Assembly (NCBI RefSeq): GCF_006716675.1
Contig: NZ_VFPM01000004.1
Location: forward strand, 248,001 to 312,000
Reading direction: 5' to 3'
Source of the DNA: Humibacillus xanthopallidus
GTDB lineage: Bacteria > Actinomycetota > Actinomycetes > Actinomycetales > Dermatophilaceae
DNA length: 64,000 nt
The stretch's first letter is position 1; every line of letters starts with the position of its first letter. Made by a program: the position numbers and the translations under genes. This document shows, one piece after another, positions 23,950 to 34,200 of this stretch. The notes below the pieces were generated by a model. That model was not told the DNA's origin. It made no database searches and saw nothing but the letters and a program-made list of their open reading frames with translations.

Positions 23950-25700
23950 GAGGTCGCTCCCGTCGGCTGGCTCGGCTGGCTCGGCTGGCCCAGCTGGCCC
24001 AGCTGGCTCGGCTGACCCGGCTGAGCCGGCGCCGGCTGTGCCACGGCCGTCGGCGCCGGCACGACCGGCAGCCGCACGGTGAAGCGGGCTCCCGGCGGGC
24101 CCGAGACGGAGAGCTGCCCGCCGAGCCGTTCGACCGTCTGTGCCACGAGAGCGAGCCCGATGCCGCGCCGGCCCGCGCCGCCCGCCTCCTTCGTCGACCA
24201 TCCACGCCGGAAGGCGTCCTCGACCGCGCCCGGAGGCAGACCGGGGCCGGTGTCCGACACGTCGAGGACGGCATACCGCTGCGGTGACGGGCCTGCGGCG
24301 GCAGGGCCGTCGGGCACCTGGCCGGTTGTCGGCCGCTCCTCGACGTGGGCGTCGAAGGAGACCCGGCGGGCGCTCGGGTCCCCGACCTCGGCGACGGCGT
24401 CGAGGGCGTTGTCGATGAGGTTGCCGACGATGGTCACGACGTCGCGGGTCGGCGCGACGTCAGGGGGCCAGTGGGCGCCGGGAGCGATGTCGAAGGCGAT
24501 GCCGCGCTCGTGCGCCTCGGCCGCCTTGCCGAGCAGCAGCGCGGTGAGGGCAGGCTCCTCGACCGACCCCACGACGCGGTCGGTCAGCACCTGCGAGACG
24601 GCGAGCTCCTCCGTCGCGAAGTCGAGGGCGCGGTCGGCGTGGCCGAGCTCGATGAGGCTGACGATGGTGTGCAGCCGGTTGGCCGACTCGTGGGCCTGCG
24701 ACCGGAGGGCTTCGGCGAGCCCACGCGCCGAGTCGAGCTCGCCGGTCAGCTCCTCGAGGTCCGTGCGGTCGCGCAGTGTCGCGACGTGGCCGAGCAGCCG
24801 GCCCTCCCACGTCGCCGGGCCCCGGTTGAGCACGAGCACCCGGGCCGCGGTGACGTGCAGCTCGTCCTCGTGCGCCTCGTCGTCGGTGAGAGCGGCGGCC
24901 AGGGGCGCGGCGAGACCGAGCTCGCTGACGCGGCGGCCGACGGCATCGGCAGGCAGGTCGAGCAGGCGCTTCGCCTCGTCGTTGGCGAGGCGGAGGCGGC
25001 CGTCGAGGTCGGTGATGATCAGCCCCTCGGTGACGGCGTGGAGCACGGCGTCGTAGTACTCGTACATCTCTCGCAGCTGCTCCTCGCCGAGGCCATGGGT
25101 CTGCCGTCGGATGCGGCGGGCGACGAGGGCCATGCCGAGCCCCGAGAGGAGGGCGACCACGAGCCCGGCGAGGAGGATCCCCGGCAGCTGCGCGCGCACC
25201 TGCTCGCCGACGGCCGACTTGCGGATGCCGACGGCGACGAGAGCCACCACGCGGCCGTTGTCGAGGATCGGCTTCACGACGCGCAGCGATGGGCCGAGCG
25301 TGCCGGTGTAGTCCTCGACGACGGTGCCGCCGGCGAGCGCCTCCGCGGTGTGCCCGATGAACGTCTTGCCGATCTGGCTCGGGTCGGGGTGGGTGAAGCG
25401 GATCGCGTCGGGGCTCATGATGACGACGAAGTCGGTGCCGGACTCGACCCGCACGCGCTCGGCATACGGCTGCAGGGTCGTCGTGGGGGTGGGCTGCTGG
25501 ACCGCCGCGATGACGGCCGGCGTCGCCGCGACCGTCTCGGCCACCGCGGTCGTGCGGGCGATGGCCTCGATGTCCCCGGCGCGCTGGGCCTGCACCCAGG
25601 CGCCCGCGAGTCCCGCGACGACGACGAGCACGGCGACGCCGACCTGGAGCACGAAGGTCTGGGTCGCCACGCTCCAGCGTGCGGGCGAGCGCGTGCTCAC
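23946..25700 (-). CDS. CitA/DcuS/DctS-type sensor histidine kinase
   Basis: 584 residues. TM1 is at about 15-36, then an extracytoplasmic PAS-like sensor that includes FVVIMSPDAIRFTHPDPSQIG, the ligand fold of citrate/C4-dicarboxylate sensors. TM2 is at about 172-195, followed by a cytoplasmic PAS (VLHAVTEGLIITDLDG). The H-box is SQAHESANRLHTIVSLIELG with His337, and the ATP-binding domain has NLIDNALDAV and DTGPGLPP. The tail is a low-complexity Gln/Pro/Ser/Leu/Gly repeat. The start is GTG 25700. Divergent placement from the symporter supports sensing of C4-dicarboxylates. Confidence 0.9.
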   Translation of the reverse strand: MSTRSPARWSVATQTFVLQVGVAVLVVVAGLAGAWVQAQRAGDIEAIARTTAVAETVAATPAVIAAVQQPTPTTTLQPYAERVRVESGTDFVVIMSPDAIRFTHPDPSQIGKTFIGHTAEALAGGTVVEDYTGTLGPSLRVVKPILDNGRVVALVAVGIRKSAVGEQVRAQLPGILLAGLVVALLSGLGMALVARRIRRQTHGLGEEQLREMYEYYDAVLHAVTEGLIITDLDGRLRLANDEAKRLLDLPADAVGRRVSELGLAAPLAAALTDDEAHEDELHVTAARVLVLNRGPATWEGRLLGHVATLRDRTDLEELTGELDSARGLAEALRSQAHESANRLHTIVSLIELGHADRALDFATEELAVSQVLTDRVVGSVEEPALTALLLGKAAEAHERGIAFDIAPGAHWPPDVAPTRDVVTIVGNLIDNALDAVAEVGDPSARRVSFDAHVEERPTTGQVPDGPAAAGPSPQRYAVLDVSDTGPGLPPGAVEDAFRRGWSTKEAGGAGRRGIGLALVAQTVERLGGQLSVSGPPGARFTVRLPVVPAPTAVAQPAPAQPGQPSQLGQLGQPSQPSQPTGATS

Positions 25701-25827
25701 GTGCGGGTCGCCGCCCTCGTCGAGAACTCAATGAACACAATCGTGACCCTAGTTCGTCGGGCGACCACTCTCGTGCTATCCACCCGTCCGGTCAGTGAGT
25801 GCCCGGGCCCAGACCACGGAGGTCACC

Positions 25828-27258
25828 GTGAGTTCCACCGCCGACAACGCCGTCGACGCCCAGCCGGGCCCGACCGCCAAGAAGGACCGCACGCACTATC
25901 TCTATGTCGCCGTCATCGTCGCGATGGTCGCCGGCATCCTCGTCGGATGGCTCTTCCCCGAGTTCGGGAAGTCGCTCAAGCCACTCGGCACGGGGTTCGT
26001 CAACCTCATCAAGATGATGATCACGCCGATCATCTTCTGCACCATCGTCCTCGGCATCGGCTCGGTCCGGAAGGCAGCGCAGGTCGGCAAGGTCGGCGGC
26101 CTCGCCCTCGCCTACTTCGTCACGATGTCGACGGTCGCCCTCGGCATCGGTCTCGTCGTCGGCAACCTCATCAAGCCGGGCGCCGGGCTCAACCTCACCG
26201 AGGAGATGGCAGCCGCGGGCACGAAGGCCGCGACCGGTGAGGCAGAGACGACGGTCGACTTCCTCCTCGGGCTCATCCCCGACACCCTGGTGTCCGCCCT
26301 GACGGCCGGCTCGGTGCTGCAGGCGCTCTTCATCGCCCTGCTCGTCGGCTTCGCCCTGCAGAAGATGGGCAAGCAGGGGGAGCCGATCCTGCGCGGCATC
26401 AAGCACCTCGAGCGCCTCGTCTTCCGTCTCATGGCGATGATCATGTGGGCCGCCCCGGTCGGCGCCTTCGGTGCGATGGCCGCCCTCGTCGGAGCCACCG
26501 GGCTCGGCTCGCTCAAGAGCCTCGGGCTGCTCATGGTCGCCTTCTACGTCACCTGTGCGATCTTCGTCTTCGCCTTCCTCGGCACGATCCTCAAGCTCGT
26601 CACCGGCTTCAGCGTCTTCTCGCTCCTGAAGTACCTCGCCCGGGAGTTCCTCCTCATCGTCTCGACGTCGTCGTCCGAGTCGGCGCTGCCGAGGCTCATC
26701 GCGAAGATGGAGCACCTCGGTGTCTCCCGCCCGGTCGTCGGCATCACGGTGCCGACCGGCTACTCGTTCAACCTCGACGGGACGGCGATCTACCTGACGA
26801 TGGCGAGCCTCTTCATCGCCGAGGCTATGGACAAGCCGTTCACCATCGGCCAGCAGATCTCCCTGCTCGTCTTCATGATCATCGCGAGCAAGGGTGCGGC
26901 CGGCGTCAGTGGCGCGGGTCTCGCGACCCTCGCCGGTGGCCTCCAGTCGCACCGCCCCGACCTCGTGCCGGGCGTCGGCATCATCGTCGGCATCGACCGT
27001 CTCATGAGCGAGGCCCGCGCCCTGACGAACTTCGCGGGCAACGCCATCGCCACCGTGCTCATCGGCACCTGGGTCGGTGAGATCGACCGCGAGAAGGCGG
27101 TGCGGGTCCTCGCCGGTCAGGACAAGTTCGACGAGGCCAGCATGCTCGACGACGACGAGGCCGAGCTGCCCGCCGAGGGAGCCGTCATCCCGGCGCCCGT
27201 TGGCGCCGTCGCCGGCCACGCCCACGAGCCGGTGCTCGCGAGCACGTCCTCACGCTGA
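25828..27258 (+). CDS. dctA: Dicarboxylate/amino acid:cation symporter (DctA type)
   Basis: 476 residues, DAACS (glutamate transporter) family. Diagnostic motifs are present: VSTSSSESALPRLI (the serine-rich HP1 loop), GYSFNLDGTAIYLTMA (unwound TM7) and SKGAAGVSGAGLATLA (HP2 region). It imports C4-dicarboxylates such as succinate, fumarate or malate with protons or sodium; glutamate/aspartate is an alternative. The start GTG 25828 has GGAGG 5 nt upstream and is preferred over GTG 25795. A strong hairpin follows the stop. Probably activated by the divergent two-component system. Confidence 0.92.
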   Translation: MSSTADNAVDAQPGPTAKKDRTHYLYVAVIVAMVAGILVGWLFPEFGKSLKPLGTGFVNLIKMMITPIIFCTIVLGIGSVRKAAQVGKVGGLALAYFVTMSTVALGIGLVVGNLIKPGAGLNLTEEMAAAGTKAATGEAETTVDFLLGLIPDTLVSALTAGSVLQALFIALLVGFALQKMGKQGEPILRGIKHLERLVFRLMAMIMWAAPVGAFGAMAALVGATGLGSLKSLGLLMVAFYVTCAIFVFAFLGTILKLVTGFSVFSLLKYLAREFLLIVSTSSSESALPRLIAKMEHLGVSRPVVGITVPTGYSFNLDGTAIYLTMASLFIAEAMDKPFTIGQQISLLVFMIIASKGAAGVSGAGLATLAGGLQSHRPDLVPGVGIIVGIDRLMSEARALTNFAGNAIATVLIGTWVGEIDREKAVRVLAGQDKFDEASMLDDDEAELPAEGAVIPAPVGAVAGHAHEPVLASTSSR

Positions 27259-27271
27259 CGGTCGGACGCGA

Positions 27272-27302
27272 CAGGGCCACGCGGGTATGCCGCGTGGCCC
27301 TG
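27272..27302 (+). terminator. Hairpin terminator after the symporter gene
   Basis: Perfect 13-bp stem (27272-27284 with 27290-27302, CAGGGCCACGCGG) and loop GTATG, 13 bp after the stop. No U-run follows, which is common in high-GC actinobacteria. It could also serve the opposing regulator gene, whose end is at 27354. Confidence 0.8.
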
Positions 27303-27353
27303 CCGTCTGCCGGTTGCGTTCGGGACGTGGTGACCGCGCGGACGTCCGGCAGC

Positions 27354-28037
27354 TCAGACGATCGCGTCGGCCAGACGAATCCCTTCGCCGCGGACCGTGA
27401 CGAGCAGGGGCTCGGCCGCGGCCGTTTCGATCCGCGACCGGAGCCGGCGGAGGTGGGCCTCGAGCCGTGCCTCGTCGCCCGGGCCGTGGGTCCCCATGGC
27501 GCGCCGGCACAGCTCCCGTCGGGAGACCACACGGCCGGATGCACGCACGAGGACGGAGAGGATGCGGAACTGCGTCGGCGTCAGCTCGAGGTCACGGCCT
27601 GACCAGGTGGCCACATGGCGGCGGACATCGAGCTCGAGCGCGCCGAACGCGAGTCGCCCGTGCTGCAGGCCGGTCATCTGACGCCTGACCTCGATGGCGA
27701 CCTCGAAGTCGTCCGTGTCACCCGCCAGGACGCTGGACGGCTCGACCACCGCCGTGCGGGCGGTGTCACCGAGCAGGAGCACGGGCACGTCGAGGTCGGC
27801 CACCCCACGCTCCACGTGCGAGTCGGTCACCACGACGTCGACGGCGAGGACGGCGAAGTCGATCCGCACGAGGTCGGCGAGGTAGCGCAGGTGCCTCGCC
27901 TCTGCGATGACGAACGGCACGATGTCCATGCCGAGGAGGTAGCGGACGAGCTGGTGCGTCGGTCTCGTGGCCGGCATGGCCACGACGACGCAGTTCCTCG
28001 GTCCATGATCGTCGAGCTGCGGCAGCGTGGAATTCAT
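27354..28037 (-). CDS. Orphan winged-helix (OmpR/PhoB-type) regulator with degenerate receiver-like domain
   Basis: 227 residues. The C-terminal winged helix is clear: LELTPTQFRILSVLVRASGRVVSRRELC, then the recognition helix region DEARLEAHLRRLRSRIE and wing VTVRGEGIRLAD. The N-terminal 110 residues resemble a receiver fold but lack the acidic pair, the phospho-Asp and the Lys in usual contexts, so activation by phosphorylation is doubtful. No kinase gene is adjacent. The start ATG 28037 has a GGGAGG ribosome binding site and replaces a longer frame. It is divergent from the RHS gene 176 bp away, which it may control. Confidence 0.78.
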   Translation of the reverse strand: MNSTLPQLDDHGPRNCVVVAMPATRPTHQLVRYLLGMDIVPFVIAEARHLRYLADLVRIDFAVLAVDVVVTDSHVERGVADLDVPVLLLGDTARTAVVEPSSVLAGDTDDFEVAIEVRRQMTGLQHGRLAFGALELDVRRHVATWSGRDLELTPTQFRILSVLVRASGRVVSRRELCRRAMGTHGPGDEARLEAHLRRLRSRIETAAAEPLLVTVRGEGIRLADAIV

Positions 28038-28099
28038 GGTGTTGCCTCCCTGTCGAGCCACCCCGCGCCCCGACCATGACACCGGCTCGGTGTCGCCGA

Positions 28100-28195
28100 A
28101 TAGTCGGACTATGGCTCCCTTCTGTCGGATTCTGCTCCTCCGCCGTCGGTCCCGCGCGTTGAGCGAAATGGGAAATTTCGTGCATTCGGATGCAC
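28100..28195. promoter_or_regulatory. Cluster of inverted repeats in the RHS leader
   Basis: Three short inverted repeats lie between the wHTH and RHS genes: ATAGT-3-ACTAT at 28100-28112, CGAAAT-5-ATTTCG at 28164-28180, and GTGCAT-TCGG-ATGCAC at 28180-28195. The last could fold as a tetraloop hairpin 18 nt upstream of the RHS start. They are candidate operators or a 5' UTR structure. Confidence 0.5.
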
Positions 28196-28213
28196 GTCGA
28201 CAGGGGAGCGAAC

Positions 28214-31200
28214 ATGTTCGGGATCATGGGAAGTCGCCGCCGCACTCTTGCGGGAGCGGTCGGATTCGGTCTGGTGGTCGGCCTGCTCACCCCGGTGACC
28301 GAGGGGATGCTGCCGCCGGACCGCCTGCCGGCAGCCCACGCCGCGGCCGCGGGCACCGTGCTCCTGCGGACCCCCACGACGCTCAACGGCAACGGAGCCG
28401 AGCTCAGCTGGGACAGCTACGTGGCGACCGGCACGGCGCCGTTCGTCGCCTACGAGATCCACCGCTCCGCGGCCGCCGGCTTCACTCCCTCGCCCGCGAC
28501 CCTGCTGACGACCATCACCGACCGCAACACCACGAAGTGGACCGACACGACTGCCAAGGGCGGCGCGACCGTCAGGTACCGGTTGGTGGTGGGCGGCGTG
28601 CTCTCCGCAGAACTCCCCGTCACCCTCCCTGCGTCCGGCACGACGACGATGACGCTCCAGCCCGACGCCTCCAGAGGACAGGCCACGCAGATCGCGCACA
28701 ACGCGTCGACCGAGGTGAGCTGCTCGGACAACCGCAACTACGGCGCTGCTCCGACGATGCGCGTGGGAACCACGGCCGACGGGTGGCAGCACCGCGGGTT
28801 GCTGCGATTCGACCTGCGGTCGATCCCCGCGACGGCCGACGTGACCTCGGCCACACTGACCCTCGCGTTTGCCGGCTCGAACAACCCTGACACCGCCGTC
28901 TCGGTGCACCGGCTGCGGCAGCCGTGGCAGGAGGGGACCGAGAATGCCACGTGCGGAGCCTCGGGTGCGACGTGGCTCGAGACGCAGCGCTCGGTGGGCT
29001 GGGCCTCGACGGGCGCCTCCTTCGACGCCACGGCGGACGCGTCCCTCGTCGCGAGGTCGCGCAGCGCTGCCGGCACCGACACCTTCACGGTGCTCGGTCT
29101 CGTGCGTGAGTGGGTCACCGGCGCCGCGCCCAACGACGGCGTCCTGGTCAAGGCGACGGACGACACGCCTGACGGCCTCACGAGCCCGTCCATCGACTAC
29201 GGCTCGGACGACTCCACGACGACGGCTCGGCCACAGCTCGTCGTCACGTACAGCAACCCGCAGGCCGTGTCGCGGGGCCCGTGGGTCTCTGTCGCCGCTC
29301 CCGCCGCCTCTTCCGTGGTGACCGGCACCGTGCCCCTGCGGGCCGCGGGTGGTGACGACGGCCGCGTGGCCAAGATGGAGTTCCTCAGCGGCAACACCCT
29401 GCTGGGCTCCGCGACCGCCAGCCCGTGGACCTTCGCCTGGGACACCACGTCGGCGGCGGTCGCGTCCGGGTCCCAGGTGATCACCGTGCGCGCCACCGAC
29501 GACTCGGGCAACCAGACAACGTCGCCCGGGGTCACGGTCACGGTCGACAAGACGGCCAAGCCGACGGTGACCCTGACCGGGCCCACCGCATCCACGGTGG
29601 TCGGCACGTCGGCCACGATGACGGCGAGCGCCACCGGCACCGGCCTGACCAAGGTCGAGTTCTATGCTGACGACCAGCTCGTCGGCACGGACACCGCGGC
29701 GCCCTGGTCGACGACGTGGAAGCCCGGGAGCATTGCGGACCCCGCCTACAACACGAGCCACCAGCTCAGCGCCCGGGTCTTCGACGGCAGTGGACGGAGC
29801 GCGACGTCCGGCACCACGACCGTGACGGTCTCTCGGGCAGCTGGCACGATCTACTCGGCGACCCTCGACCTCAACGAGCCGGGCAACAGCACGACGGCAC
29901 TGGCGATCCCGCCGTCTTTCCTCGACAACAACCTGGCTCCCACGACCGACACCTACTCGGGCTCGACGACCACGACGACGAGCCTCAGCTCGACGCCCAA
30001 GGACAGCACGAACTCGTACGCCACCTACTCCGGGAGCGCTCTTCTGTCGTCGACCCAGCGGTCGACGACGAGCGGGCTCTCGACGAGCGGGCCCTCGGCG
30101 ATCGACACGGACACGACGAACGTCAAACCGATCCGCGACCCTGCGAGCGTCGCGCGCGGCGCCCTGCAGGCCGACGTCACCGTGACCAACACGAGTTCCG
30201 TGGCCTGGAAGGGCGGTAGCAGCGGTCTGCAACTCTGGTACCGGTGGTACGTGCCGACCGAGGTGCCCAAGGGTGACGGGTCGGTGGGGGACGACGGCAT
30301 CGTCCTCTTCGAGGGGCCGGCCAACACCTATTTCCCGAGCACCGTCCAACCCGGCCAGAGCAAGCCGATCCCCGTCCTCATCGAGCCGCCGGCGCTGCCG
30401 GTGGGCATCGACAAGGCGCGTGTGCGCCTGCGCGTCGACATCTATGACGTCAACTCCACAAGCGCGGACAAGTGGTTCGCGACGCGGGGCAACCCCCCGA
30501 TCGACCAGCCCGTCGTCGTCGACAAGGACCTGGAGGGGCACCTGGGCCTCGAGCGCTTCTGGCAGTACGAGGGCACCGACACCGGTGCGGGTTCGCAGGC
30601 CCTGACCAACGTGAGCAACGGCAACACGCTGTGGCGGTGGAGCCCCTTCTCGGCGCCGGGCCGAGGTCTCGCCACGACCGTCGACCTGACCTACAACTCG
30701 CTCGAGGACCACTCGGAGTCGCCGGCCGGCAACAACGTGTCGCTGGCGGTCTCGGGGCTCACCCGGCTGGGCAACCCCCTCGACATCCACCCGAACCGTG
30801 CCGACACGATCTCGGGGCGCTCGAACAAGTACGTCACGTTCACCGACGGTGACGGCACGACTCACAAGTTCACCGGAACGACCCAGACGGACGGCACGAC
30901 GACGTGGGCCGAGCCGGCCGGCGTCAACCTCTATCTGCAGGGGCCGAGCACCGACCCCACTCGGCGGTACTCCCTCACCCGCCCAGACAAGGTCACGTTC
31001 TACTTCGACACCGACGGCTACCCCACGTCGGTCGTCGACCGCAATGGCAACACCCTGACGTTCACGCTGGAGACGGTCCTCGCGGGGGAGGACCCGGGTG
31101 GGCCGAAGAGGCGCATCACGAAGGTCACCGACGCAGGGGGCCGCGCCTTCACCATCGCCTACTGGAGCAGGGCCGAGGTCAAGCGGGCGCACGTCCGCGG

Positions 31201-34200
31201 CAAGATCAAGAGCATCGCCGACCACACCGGCTCGCTGCTGCTCTTCGACTACTACGACGACGGCAACCTCCTGCGGCTGACCCAGGTCGGTGGAACGCAG
31301 GCGAACGGCGAGCGGCTCGACGACCGCACGTTCGTGTTCACGTACACGACCTCCAACGGCGCCGGCCCTGCGGTCACGACCTCCGCTGCCCGCGCCAAGC
31401 CGGACCCGCACACGCCGAACCAGTCGACGCGTCTCTACAGCGTCCGTGACCCGCGTGGCGCCGAGACAGTCTTCGCGTACTACGGTCCCGGCACCGGGCA
31501 GCTGCGCTGGAAGGCCAAGAGCCGGTGGAACCGGCTCGGCGACCCCACACAGGCCTGCACGAGCGCGGCGTTCTGCACGGCGTTCGGCTACGACATCACC
31601 AACCGGCGCACCACCGTCGACGCACCGTCGAGCCGCGACACCGAGTACGTCTACGACACCCTCGGTCGCGTCACCTCGCTGGTGGATGCTCTGGAGCAGA
31701 CCACGTCGGTGACGTGGTCGACCGACAACAAGGTCAAGCGGCTGGTCGAGCCCGGCGGAGCCGTGCAGACCTGGGACTACAACGCCAACGGCTACCTCAC
31801 CTCCTGGGTCAACCAGGTCGGCGCACAGACCACGCTGACCTACGAGAACCGCCCGCTCGGGCCCAAGGACACCGACGGTCACTGGAGCGTGCTCACGGGC
31901 CGCACCAAGCCCGAGGGCGGCACGTGGGTGTTCACCAACGACACCGCCGGCAACACGACCCGCACCGTGGACCCGGAGGGCTACGCGACGACGCTGACGT
32001 GGAACCTCGCGGGCTCCGCCGCCCCGGGCACGGTGGCCTCGACGACCGACGCCCGCAACCAGACGACGAGCTACACGTATGACGCGTCAGGCGCGCCCTC
32101 GAAGATCGCCGAGCCCGAGGGCATCACGACCGAGATGGGCTACGACGCCGACGGCCTGCTGCGCTGGGTGCAGGACGGCAACCTGTCGGCACAGGCGAAT
32201 CCGACGGTCTCCGGCACCGCCACGGATCGCGTCGCGGCGGCCTTCCTCGACTACGACGCGTTCCACCGGCTCGGTCGGCAGTCCGCCCCGAAGTCGTTCG
32301 AGTACGAACGCGGCCGGCTGATCTGGTCGTCCGGGCAGTTCGACGCCAACGACAACGTCACGCGCAACATCGACCCGCACTACGGGGGTACCGCCGACGA
32401 CGGCGAGGGCACGGTCGGCCAGACCGGCACGTTCGACGCCATGGACCAACCGCTCACCCAGGGCAACCAGCAGGGCGAGACCACGGCATACACCTGGGAC
32501 GTCGCTGGTCGCATCTCCTCCATCACCCGCCCCAAGGGGTCGGCTACCACGGCCACGTCGCTCGACTACGCCTCGGAGTACGACTACGACGTGCTCGACC
32601 GGGTGACCCGGCAGACCGACCACGGCTCGGCCGCGACCGACACCCGCACGACGCTCCTGTGCTACGACACCCCGGGCGACCTCCGCTCGGTCACCTCGCC
32701 ACGGGCGCAGAAGACGGCGGTGACCTGCCCGACCAGCGGCCCCGCGACTGCACCGTTCACCACGGCATACGCGTATGACGCCGCCCACCGGCTGCTGACG
32801 AAGACCGACCCGCTCGGGCACGCCCAGACCAAGACGTACGACCTCAACAACAACGTGACCGTCGTCGAGCAGCTCATCGACAAGGCTGCGTCAGCGACTC
32901 GCGTGCAGCGCACCACAACCGCCTACGACAAGCGCGACCTGCCCATCCGCTCGACGCAGCAGGTGACCGGCTCGCGCACCGCGGTGTCCAAGGTCGTCTA
33001 TGACGGCAACGGCAACCGCACCCTCGTCGCCTCCCCCCGCGCGGTCGACCACGCCGACGGCGCCGCGATCACGAGCTCCTCGCCGTACGTCACGGCGTAC
33101 AGCTACGACGGGGTCAACCGCCTGGTGCAGACGGTCAAGCCGTTCGCGCCTGGCGAGACGGAGCGGCAGTCGGAGTTCCGCGCCTACGACAAGAGCAACC
33201 ACCTGCTCTGGAACTCCCTGCCGGTGACCTCGACCACCGCTTCGGCCGTGCAGGACACCGCCCGGACCGTCCGCACCTACTTCGGTCCGGGATGGATCCG
33301 CACGGCCAAGAGCCCCAACCAACCGCTGGTGACCTACGACTACGCCGCGCAGTCCTGGCAGACCAGGCGCACGCCCGAGGTCGCAGGGCAGCCGGGCACC
33401 CCGGACCTCGAGAAGGAGATGATCTGGCGGTACTTCGACGACGGCAAGCTCTCGGAGCGCGCCGACCGGGACGGGAACCCGACGACCTACTCCTATGACC
33501 GCAACAACAACCTCACCTACTCCCTCGACACCTCGGGCGTCGTGTCGGCGGGCGAGAACCCGGTCGAGACGAGCGCGAGCTGGGACGGCTTCGACGAGAT
33601 CAGCCGGGTGTGGCACCGCAAGAAGGCGTCGGACACGACCCCGTGGACCTTCAACGACTACGCCTACGACGCGAACGGCAACGTCACGCGACGCCTGGAG
33701 AACGGTGAGCAGGACAGCGCCAAGCAGACCGTGACCAAGGCGCCGAAGGAGTACGAGCTCGCCTACGACGAGGCCGACTGGTTGAGCACCCAGGTCAACC
33801 GCCAGGAGACCAACACCGACCTGACCACCGCCAGCGCCTGCGACGGCGACGAGTACCTGACCAACACGTGGTACGACACCGGTTGGGAGGAGGCACGCAC
33901 GCTGCGCCGTGCACAGAGTGGCTGCAGCGGCACGGCCTCGAGCTGGCCGGTCAAGCAGACGACGACGTGGGACCGCCTCGACAACGGCAAGGTCGACCTG
34001 CTCAAGACCGTCAATGCCTCCGGTGGTGTCATCACGAGCCACGACGTCGAGTACCTCGAGTCGGGCACGCTCGCCAACGGCACCGCCGGCGACCGCTACG
34101 TCGACGGCAACCGCACCAAGGACACCTTCGTCAACAAGCGCGCCGACGCGGGCACGACCTGCACCAGCGTGACCAACCCGTGCATCGCCACCTACACCTA

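Noticed and set aside
23958..24030. Short tandem repeats at the end of the sensor kinase gene as a regulatory element
   Set aside because: They encode the Gln/Pro/Ser/Gly tail of the kinase in frame and end at the coupled ATGA, so a coding explanation is enough.
28109..31882. Very long open frame on the minus strand opposite the RHS gene
   Set aside because: Antisense shadow of a high-GC gene. Its translation is low-complexity Arg/Gly/Val/Asp with no domain, while the plus strand has clear RHS, Ig-like and signal sequences.
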